DNA of 64,000 nucleotides from a bacterium. GTDB lineage: Bacteria; Pseudomonadota; Alphaproteobacteria; Micavibrionales; UBA2020. The stretch covers positions 342,325 through 406,324 of the forward strand of contig JAQSDV010000007.1 of assembly GCA_029945425.1 (NCBI GenBank). Reading direction: 5' to 3'. Positions within the stretch are counted from its first letter, which is position 1; each line of letters starts with the position of its first letter. A program made the position numbers and the translations under genes. This document shows positions 57,530 to 64,000 of the stretch, piece by piece. Under the pieces are notes generated by a model. That model worked only from the letters and a program-made list of their open reading frames with translations. It did no database searches and had not been told where the DNA came from.

Positions 57530-58510
57530 TCAGATCGCGTTGCCGACCTTGCGCACACGCTCGGGCTTGTCGATATCGATACCGCAGACCAAACCAACGG
57601 AAACAAGGATATTCCAGCCTGCCAGCAGCTGGAAATACACATCAAAACCGGCCAGCGCGGGGATCCGGATGGTATCAAACGGCGTATCGGTTGACGATAT
57701 CGCGATGATCCGGATACCCGTGCCCTGCTCCAGCACCTTTTGATATTTCTCGATTTCTTCCCTGAACGGATCGATCAGGATAACGACTTCGTCCTGCCGC
57801 ATCACTTCCTCGATACCATGCAGGGCGTAGGTACCCTCAAGATAATCGCTCTTGCGGCGCGCAATCTCGTTCGTCTTCAGCGTCAATTCCTCGGCAATGC
57901 CATTGTTACGGCCGGAGAAATAGATGACGGGCGCGGCGGCTATCGTGTCCAGCATTCCGGCGGGAATGGTTTGCGCCAATACCGCGGCACAGCCATCGGC
58001 GGCCGCCCCCTGTTGTTGCCACTCATTACCGCCCAGCAGCGACTGATATAATAATGCATGCTCGACAACACTTTTCGACGCCGCGACCGCTTGTTCCGCG
58101 CCGCAGGTCAGAATGCGTGAATCGGTCGTGATTTCGGTCAGGCGGCTGCCCGCATTGGCGGTGACCGCATAGCAGGGGATTTTATCCTGCGCCAGTTTCT
58201 CGCAAAGGGAGACGAGTTCGCGTGTGCGGCCGCTGTTGCTGCCAGCCAGCACGTTAAAACCGCGCAGGTCATATTCGGCAGCCTGCCGCGCGCCTTCGGT
58301 TGAGATATTCAGCGCATGGCCGGTTTGCAGGGCGCGGGCGATCAGGTTCTTGGCAGGAAAAATGCGGCTCGACCCCTCCCCCGTCACCAGCAGGCGTTTG
58401 CCTGCCACGGCGGCGGCCCAGCCCTCAATTTGCGTCGAATCGAAGCGACGGAGGATGCCGGGGGTTTCCAGCATCTCGCGGATCAGGGCATGGGGGCTGT
58501 CGGCCTGCAT
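57530..58510 (-). CDS. double SIS-domain sugar-phosphate isomerase/deaminase
   Basis: The 326-aa protein has two SIS domains, as in the GlmS C-terminal half and AgaS: GKRLLVTGEGSSRIFPAKNL and SNSGRTRELVSL in the first, VIYFSGRNNGIAEELTLK and TYALHGIEEVM in the second. It probably isomerises or deaminates a phosphorylated amino sugar. The start at 58510 has GGAGAG 6 nt upstream; the longer frame is antisense to the neighbour. It is divergent from the PIG-L gene with a 69-bp gap, so they may share control. Confidence 0.82.
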   Translation of the reverse strand: MQADSPHALIREMLETPGILRRFDSTQIEGWAAAVAGKRLLVTGEGSSRIFPAKNLIARALQTGHALNISTEGARQAAEYDLRGFNVLAGSNSGRTRELVSLCEKLAQDKIPCYAVTANAGSRLTEITTDSRILTCGAEQAVAASKSVVEHALLYQSLLGGNEWQQQGAAADGCAAVLAQTIPAGMLDTIAAAPVIYFSGRNNGIAEELTLKTNEIARRKSDYLEGTYALHGIEEVMRQDEVVILIDPFREEIEKYQKVLEQGTGIRIIAISSTDTPFDTIRIPALAGFDVYFQLLAGWNILVSVGLVCGIDIDKPERVRKVGNAI

Positions 58511-58579
58511 AAAAGGCTCTCCATCAGGGAAAAGGCTTGGTATATAATAGCCGATATTACCGGAAGGAACAGCCCCGCC

Positions 58580-59413
58580 ATGAAAATCTGCATCGTATCG
58601 CCCCATATCGACGACGCCGTGCTGTCCTGCGGCATTTTCATCCAGCGGCGCGTGGCGGCAGGGGATGACGTGCTTGTGGTCGACATCTTCACCAAGGGCA
58701 AGAACGACACCCGCCGCGCTGCCGAGGAGAAAGAAGCCATGGCCCGCATCGGTGCCACCGGCTACATCCTTGACGAATATGACGCGCCCGACCGTGACGC
58801 GCGATATAAATCGACCAAAGAACTGTTTCTGGGGGAAATGAAGGACGTGCCGGAGACTTTCCTTGCGCATGTCACGCAGCGGCTGGAGAGCTTTTTCGAG
58901 GAACACGGCATTGAACTCGCCCTGTTCCCTCTCGCGGCAGGCACGCATATCGATCACCGTATCGCGCACGAGGCGGGCCGGCGCATCACCTCCGTGCCGG
59001 TCAAATATTACGAGGACCGCCCGTATATCCTATGGCCCGGCATTCTAAAAGGCCGCATGAACGAAATCGGCAGCGATGCACAGGTGCCGCAAGTCACCCG
59101 CGCGCAGATGGAAGGCGCGCTGAAGGATTATTTTTACCTCACGCATTTCGTACCCGCCGACAAACGCAGCGAAACCCTGCCAATGTATCTGGCGGCGCTG
59201 GATATCACATCCACCAATAAGCTAAAGGCGACAAGCGAAACGCTGGTCGCGACCGAGGAAGAATTGAAGGTGATGTATCACAGCCTCGCCGCCTATGTGA
59301 GCCAGATGGTATCGATCTATCCCGATTACGACACCTTTATCCGCGACAGCTTTTCTTACGAAAAAACTGCGGGACACGACGCCTATACAGAAAGATCGTG
59401 GACCTTCGCATGA
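58580..59413 (+). CDS. PIG-L family deacetylase
   Basis: The 277-aa protein starts with the metal-binding motif of the family, KICIVSPHIDDAVLSCG (PHxDD), and has a second metal-site histidine motif AAGTHIDHRIAHE. PIG-L enzymes remove acetyl from N-acetylglucosaminyl compounds. AAGGA precedes the start. It overlaps the next SIS gene by 4 bp (ATGA), so the two act together. Confidence 0.88.
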   Translation: MKICIVSPHIDDAVLSCGIFIQRRVAAGDDVLVVDIFTKGKNDTRRAAEEKEAMARIGATGYILDEYDAPDRDARYKSTKELFLGEMKDVPETFLAHVTQRLESFFEEHGIELALFPLAAGTHIDHRIAHEAGRRITSVPVKYYEDRPYILWPGILKGRMNEIGSDAQVPQVTRAQMEGALKDYFYLTHFVPADKRSETLPMYLAALDITSTNKLKATSETLVATEEELKVMYHSLAAYVSQMVSIYPDYDTFIRDSFSYEKTAGHDAYTERSWTFA

Positions 59414-60930
59414 CAACGGCGCGGCAAAAGGCGACGGAATTTCTGGAGGTCGCCGCAAAATTCCAGCTGGGATCGCTGCCGACCGAACAGCGGCATCCGC
59501 TGACCTATGAACTGGCCGAACTGTCGCGGAGCAATATCCCCGAGGCGCTGCGCATCATGACCGATATCGATATCGGGGTGATCAGGGATGTGCTGGCGAA
59601 GGCACCGGAGCTGAAAAAACTTGAAACGGCGATCCGCGAGACTTTCGCCGCCGGACACCGCATTTTTTTCTATGGCTGCGGGGCAACAGGGCGGCTGTCG
59701 CTGTCGATTGAATACATCTGGCGTTTCATGCGTCGCGGGCAGGCCGCCGCCAATAACGTGATGGGTTTCATGAGCGGCGGCGACCTTGCGCTTGTCCACT
59801 CCATCGAAAACTTCGAAGACCATCCCGAATTCGGCGCGCGACAGCTGCGCGAAATCGGTTTCGGCCCGCATGACCTGCTGGTCAGTTGCACCGAAGGCGG
59901 CGAAACACCGTCGGTGATCGGCGCGACGGAGGAAGCAGGGCGGCTATCCTCGCGCAAGCCGTTCTTCCTCTACTGCAACCCCGACCATGCGCTGCATGAA
60001 CAGGTGGAGCGTTCCCGCCGCGTGCTGGAGAATGACGGCATCGAGAAAATCTGCCTGTTCGTCGGGCCCATGGCATTATCGGGCAGCACGCGGATGCAGG
60101 CCAGCACGGCATTGATGCTGGGCGCGGGCGCGGCATTGCTGCAGGCGGATATTGGCGCTTTCCTATCCTTCGTGCAAAAAACCGGTTTATCCTTCCTGCA
60201 GGATTTCATTACCGAGGAATCGCGCATTTACGGGGCGGGTGATTACCTGATCTACGAAACGAATGATTACGGCATGACGATCGTGACGGACACGACGGAG
60301 CGTTCGCCGACCTTCTCGCTTCTGGCGTTTGAAAACGCCAACGACCCCGCACGCGCTCCCGCGCTGTCGTATTTCATGCTGCCGAACGCGACGAATTCGG
60401 AAACGGCATGGCAGGCATTGCTGTTGCGTAACCCGATTGCGATTGAATGGGATGAATTGCGGGCGGTCGCGGGGCGTGAACGGCTGGCCGGTTTCGATTT
60501 CTCAGCACAGGCGCAGCAACAGCGCGAAAAACGCACCGCGCCGGCGAAACTGCATACTTTTCGCATCGAGCGGCAGGGCAATGAAATGCAATTCAGCCTC
60601 GGCGCCTTGCGCCACAGCATCGATGTCAGCGGCCTGCACCCGCTGTTCGAGCATCTGTTCCTGAAAATCGCGCTGAACATGCATTCCACACTGGTCATGG
60701 GGCGGCACGGGCGGTTTGAAAGCAACGTCATGACCTGGGTAAAACCCAGCAACAAGAAACTGATCGACCGCGCCATCCGCTATGTCGAATACCTGCTGCA
60801 CCACCAGAACATCATGCAGTTTTCCTACACCGATATCTGCCACCAGCTATTCGAGGAAGCGGAGCGCATGACGCCTGCGGAATCGGTGGTGCTGATGACG
60901 GTCGAAAGCTTAAAGAAACGCAGCAGTTAA
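59410..60930 (+). CDS. MurQ/GCKR-like SIS domain protein
   Basis: This 506-aa protein has SIS motifs arranged as in MurNAc-6-phosphate etherase and glucokinase regulatory protein: FFYGCGATGRLSLSIEYIW, then CTEGGETPSVIGATEEAG and GPMALSGSTRMQASTALML. It is longer than MurQ (about 300 aa) and closer in size to the two-domain eukaryotic-like GCKR form. It could cleave or bind a sugar phosphate. It is coupled to the PIG-L gene. The substrate is unknown. Confidence 0.8.
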   Translation: MTTARQKATEFLEVAAKFQLGSLPTEQRHPLTYELAELSRSNIPEALRIMTDIDIGVIRDVLAKAPELKKLETAIRETFAAGHRIFFYGCGATGRLSLSIEYIWRFMRRGQAAANNVMGFMSGGDLALVHSIENFEDHPEFGARQLREIGFGPHDLLVSCTEGGETPSVIGATEEAGRLSSRKPFFLYCNPDHALHEQVERSRRVLENDGIEKICLFVGPMALSGSTRMQASTALMLGAGAALLQADIGAFLSFVQKTGLSFLQDFITEESRIYGAGDYLIYETNDYGMTIVTDTTERSPTFSLLAFENANDPARAPALSYFMLPNATNSETAWQALLLRNPIAIEWDELRAVAGRERLAGFDFSAQAQQQREKRTAPAKLHTFRIERQGNEMQFSLGALRHSIDVSGLHPLFEHLFLKIALNMHSTLVMGRHGRFESNVMTWVKPSNKKLIDRAIRYVEYLLHHQNIMQFSYTDICHQLFEEAERMTPAESVVLMTVESLKKRSS

Positions 60931-61619
60931 ACGCTGGGCGGGTTATCCCTGCCCTTGCGCGGTGCGGCAGGTGCGGGCGTTACGCTCAATCGGGTATCAA
61001 TCGTTTCCAGCGAAAAGTCGATGATGCGAGTCAGGGCGGCTACTGCCACCTCATCCTTCATACGCGGGGTTTCCGCATCGAAATGCTTGTCGGCGTTTTG
61101 CGATGCCAGCAATGGCACATGAACGAAACCCGCGATCTTGTTTTCCCGCCGGCTCCAGTCCAGCAACTGGTACATCAGCGTGTTGCAGACATACGTTCCC
61201 GCCGAATAGGATTTCTGCCAGTCGGGGGAATCTCCGATCTTCTGCCACGGAAATGTCGTGGAGAGCGCATCAGGCGCGCCCGCGATGACGCGCGCATTCC
61301 GGGGCTGCACACCCGTATTATCGGGGATGCTGGCATTTTTCCAGTTCAGCGCAACACGCTCGAGGCAGATATTCTTGCGCCCCTCCGCCTGCCCCAGCGC
61401 CAGTACGCCTTCGATATCCGGATACTTTGCCATTTCTTTCTGGATCATCGGCCATGCTTCGTCGAACGACACCGGCACAGGGCCAAAAAACACGACGCGC
61501 CCCTCCCAGTCCTGCTGCTTCAGTTTTTCGAGTAGTATGAGCGACGCATTAGTGGCTGCGCCGTCGAAAGGCTCGAAGGCGGTCACCAGCAGCACGGCAG
61601 TTTTACCGGTATTGCGCAT
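60927..61619 (-). CDS. pcp: pyroglutamyl-peptidase I-like protein
   Basis: The 230-aa cysteine peptidase removes N-terminal pyroglutamate. The catalytic triad is in place: Glu79 (GQAEGRKNICLERVALN), Cys145 (AGTYVCNTLMYQLL) and His167 (GFVHVPLL). The Pro-rich C-terminal tail is an extension. The ATG at 61619 is preferred over an upstream TTG at 61661. It converges on the SIS gene with a 4-bp overlap. Confidence 0.9.
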   Translation of the reverse strand: MRNTGKTAVLLVTAFEPFDGAATNASLILLEKLKQQDWEGRVVFFGPVPVSFDEAWPMIQKEMAKYPDIEGVLALGQAEGRKNICLERVALNWKNASIPDNTGVQPRNARVIAGAPDALSTTFPWQKIGDSPDWQKSYSAGTYVCNTLMYQLLDWSRRENKIAGFVHVPLLASQNADKHFDAETPRMKDEVAVAALTRIIDFSLETIDTRLSVTPAPAAPRKGRDNPPSV

Positions 61620-61694
61620 GCGCCAATCTAGCAATCGATTGCAGGGGTGGAAACCTTGCAAATCGGGGGCTTTTGCTCATATTGATTATAACGT

Positions 61695-61721
61695 TTGACT
61701 TTCCCATAAAAGTACTATAGA
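61695..61721 (+). promoter_or_regulatory. possible promoter of the NAD-salvage unit
   Basis: TTGACT (61695-61700) and TATAGA (61716-61721) resemble -35 and -10 elements, but the 15-bp spacing is short. They lie 58 bp before the phosphoribosyltransferase start. Confidence 0.35.
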
Positions 61722-61778
61722 GTCACCGGAATCATATGCTAAATAACTGATTAAATTACAAAAAACGGATGGTGTGAG

Positions 61779-63641
61779 ATGGGTTTTATCGCCGATACCT
61801 ATGATATCGAGCAAACGACGCCTTTGCTGACGGATAAATACCATTTTACGACCGCATATGGGTACTGGCTGGAAGGCCGCGCCGACAACCCCTCCACCTT
61901 TTACATGTTCGGCCGCAAGGAAGCGGCGGGTGCGGGTTACAGCATCGCGGGTGGCCTCGAAGGCCTGATCGACATCGTGCAGCGCTGGCAGCAATTCGGC
62001 TTCACCGAAGATGACCTCAATTTCCTGCGCTCGCAAAAACGTCCCAGTGGCAAGCCCGTCTTCCCCGAAGCGTTTATCCAGTATTTAAGCGAAATGGAAT
62101 TCAAGCTGAAGATCGAGGCACTGCCCGAAGGCGAAGTGTTCTTCCCGCAGGAACCGGTTTTGCGCGTATCCGGCCCGATTGCGCAGGTAAAGATGCTGGA
62201 ATCCGTCGCGCTCGGCCTTATCAACGGTCATAGCGGCTATATGACCCAAGGCGCGCATCAGGCAAGCGTGGTCGAGGAAGAACTTGAAAACGGATCGCCG
62301 CGCGGTCAGGCCAGCGCGCAGGGCATGCGCCGCGGCCCCGGTCTGGGCGCCATGCTGGAATCGTCGCGCAGCCTTGGCGCGGGCGGTTATAAATCATCCT
62401 CGACCGGCACCGCCGCGAAAATGTTCGCGCAGCCCTTCGCCGGCACGATGGACCATGCCTGGGTCATGACCCATGGCGCGGAAATCGGCAAAGTGCCAAT
62501 GGCCGAGCTGTTCCGCCTGAGCGACGAAGGCAAGTTACGCGACCTGCGCTGGGCGCTGAAGGAAGACGCCTTCCGCAGCTTTGCCTTCGCCCATCCGGAA
62601 AGCGGCATCCTGCTGGTCGATACCTATGACCCCATTCAAGGCATGGAAAACGGCATTCAGGTGATCAAGGAATTGCATGCGCAGGGCCTCGGCGCCAATT
62701 ACGGCATCCGTTTCGATTCCGGCGATGTCGTCGAGTATTCCAAAATCGCCCTGCGCCGATTTGCCGAAGAAGGTTTTATCGATGACATAGATCCAGCCAA
62801 AGTCAGCGGCATGAGCCATGAAGAACTGCTGAAACACGCCGAAAAATCGAAAGTATTCGTTTCCGCAGCCGACGGAATTGATGAATATTCCGCGCAAGAA
62901 ATGCGCGCCGCAGGTGCGTTCTTCAAATCATGGGGCATCGGCACCGCCGGATCGCATGTGCCGCCGCTCGGCCTCGTTTACAAGGCGTCGTCTGTCTATA
63001 TGGATGTGCTGGAGGGTGAAGACGCCCCCGCCGAAATCAAGCAAACGCCCGTGATGAAGGTCGCATCGAACGCGCCCGTGAAATCGTCGAACCCCGGCGT
63101 CATCAATTCGCGCCGCATCTATGGCACCGACGGCAAGCTGTCACATGTGGTTGTGTACGACCAGATGCTCGGCCTTGATCCTGCCGGTGAAATGATCAAC
63201 CTGCGTGATTTCAAGGATGTGAAGACATCCCCTGCGAACCTGATCTCGCGCGACTCCCTTGTTTCCATCTTTGACGAAGACGGCCAGCTGGCGCTGCCCG
63301 CCCCCGCGCAAAAAGAAACACATCCCGGCAGTGGCAAGTTCACAACCGACCTTGCGGCATTGGAAAAACGCATCAAGGCGCAGCTGGATACGCTGCCCGA
63401 CAACGTGCGCCAGGTGCGCCGGCCGCGTGCGGATGTTTTGAAGGAAAAGCTGGTCGCGGCATTCAATGCGGCAAAAAAAGCAGGGCAATCTCTTCTCAAC
63501 CTCGACATCGCTGCGATTGAAAAATCGTTGCCGCCAGAACCGGGGCGCATCCCCGTTTACCTTGACCGTAAACTGTTCGACCAGCGCAGCAGTGGAAAAA
63601 CTGCATCTGGGCCATGCCAGCGGTCAAACGGGTGTCGGTGA
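61779..63641 (+). CDS. nicotinate phosphoribosyltransferase family protein
   Basis: This enzyme makes nicotinate mononucleotide from nicotinate and PRPP for NAD salvage. The 620-aa frame has the family segments LLTDKYHFTTAYGYW, SSSTGTAAKMFAQPFAGTMDHAWV, GIRFDSGDVVEYSK and AGSHVPPLGLVYK. Its C-terminus appears shifted. The last 15 or so residues (SSGKTASGPCQRSNGCR) look out of frame. In the +1 frame the natural-looking AVEKLHLGHASGQTGVGEYK runs to a stop at 63696 that overlaps the nicotinamidase start by 4 bp (ATGA). A one-base insertion near 63590 would explain this. Confidence 0.85.
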   Translation: MGFIADTYDIEQTTPLLTDKYHFTTAYGYWLEGRADNPSTFYMFGRKEAAGAGYSIAGGLEGLIDIVQRWQQFGFTEDDLNFLRSQKRPSGKPVFPEAFIQYLSEMEFKLKIEALPEGEVFFPQEPVLRVSGPIAQVKMLESVALGLINGHSGYMTQGAHQASVVEEELENGSPRGQASAQGMRRGPGLGAMLESSRSLGAGGYKSSSTGTAAKMFAQPFAGTMDHAWVMTHGAEIGKVPMAELFRLSDEGKLRDLRWALKEDAFRSFAFAHPESGILLVDTYDPIQGMENGIQVIKELHAQGLGANYGIRFDSGDVVEYSKIALRRFAEEGFIDDIDPAKVSGMSHEELLKHAEKSKVFVSAADGIDEYSAQEMRAAGAFFKSWGIGTAGSHVPPLGLVYKASSVYMDVLEGEDAPAEIKQTPVMKVASNAPVKSSNPGVINSRRIYGTDGKLSHVVVYDQMLGLDPAGEMINLRDFKDVKTSPANLISRDSLVSIFDEDGQLALPAPAQKETHPGSGKFTTDLAALEKRIKAQLDTLPDNVRQVRRPRADVLKEKLVAAFNAAKKAGQSLLNLDIAAIEKSLPPEPGRIPVYLDRKLFDQRSSGKTASGPCQRSNGCR

Positions 63642-63692
63642 ATACAAGGAACGTTTTGACGGCGGCAACAACGCGCCGAAAGGATTGAAACA

Positions 63693-64000
63693 ATGAGCAT
63701 CCAGATCGTCAATGGAAAGAAAACCGCCAGCATCAACGTCTTTATCGACCCGGAACGCGGCTTCCTCGACCTGTCGCTGACCGATGCGACGGGCGGTGTG
63801 CTGTATGTGCCGAAGGGCGAAGAAGTATCGGCGCTGATGGGCGGCATCATCACGAAAAGCCGCGATAGCGTCTTTGTACTCGGACAGGATTACCATCCCG
63901 CCAACCATATCAGCTTCATGGTCAATCATCCGGGCTTGATGGAATATCGCATCGAAAAATTTCGTGAATTCCTGACGGCAAACGGCCAGCCCGCCCTCAA
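63693..64000 (+). CDS. nicotinamidase (isochorismatase fold), 3' truncated by window end
   Basis: The first 102 residues are visible: MSIQIVNGKKTASINVFIDPERGFLDL supplies the catalytic Asp, and GQDYHPANHISF supplies the metal-binding Asp and histidines of pyrazinamidase/nicotinamidase enzymes. It converts nicotinamide to nicotinate, the substrate of the preceding gene. AAGGA is 7 nt before the ATG. The rest lies beyond the window. Confidence 0.88.
   Translation, partial: MSIQIVNGKKTASINVFIDPERGFLDLSLTDATGGVLYVPKGEEVSALMGGIITKSRDSVFVLGQDYHPANHISFMVNHPGLMEYRIEKFREFLTANGQPAL

Overview
The window looks like chromosomal DNA of a free-living alphaproteobacterium. This rests on family composition: a cbb3 oxidase operon with FNR/FixK-type boxes, DUF2924 and DUF5681 phage-type genes, a radical-SAM/UdgX pair and large RTX proteins. 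No rRNA or tRNA gene was seen, so the taxon is inferred only.

Bases 1-33424 look like an integrated genomic island. A direct repeat (42 identical bp, 52 bp with 2-3 mismatches) lies at the first base of the window and again at 33372. A serine recombinase and a DUF2924 gene sit beside the left copy. Beside the right copy is a cluster of TTCCCTGT motifs. Further inside are a ParB-methyltransferase, a DUF5681 protein and a terminase, with no phage structural genes. The cargo is mostly low-oxygen physiology: ccoNOQP, a 61-aa protein, a DUF2189 protein, ccoI and ccoS (4.3-11.2 kb); a truncated haemoglobin/DUF1971 fusion; a second P-type ATPase; two host-attachment-type proteins; a Crp/Fnr regulator with a C-terminal cysteine cluster; Hsp20; a zinc alcohol dehydrogenase; a flavodoxin-fold oxidoreductase; an ADP-forming acyl-CoA synthetase/GNAT fusion; and UspA plus CBS proteins. 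Five TTGAY-N4-RTCAA boxes lie in front of these units, and the regulator has the matching E..SR recognition helix, so the island may carry its own oxygen-responsive regulon. Its right end carries mnmH and selD (2-selenouridine tRNA modification) and a PLP-dependent enzyme. Relics of trkH, a metallo-beta-lactamase-fold nuclease and a second terminase copy record earlier decay.

From 33.4 kb the window looks like ordinary chromosome. It holds a YgjV-type membrane protein, a Tiki-like protein, fhs, and two giant RTX proteins (2626 and 1471 aa) that share a type I secretion-like C-terminus and bracket an ABC exporter and a LuxR-type regulator. The larger RTX protein has about 30 units of 81 residues and a recent 729-bp higher-order duplication.

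The last 12 kb hold a frameshifted radical SAM protein coupled to UdgX, a FecR-domain protein, an HU-like protein with a clear terminator, a group of two SIS proteins and a PIG-L deacetylase that suggests amino-sugar metabolism, pyroglutamyl peptidase, and an NAD-salvage pair. In that pair a nicotinate phosphoribosyltransferase with a shifted C-terminus is followed by a nicotinamidase cut by the window end.
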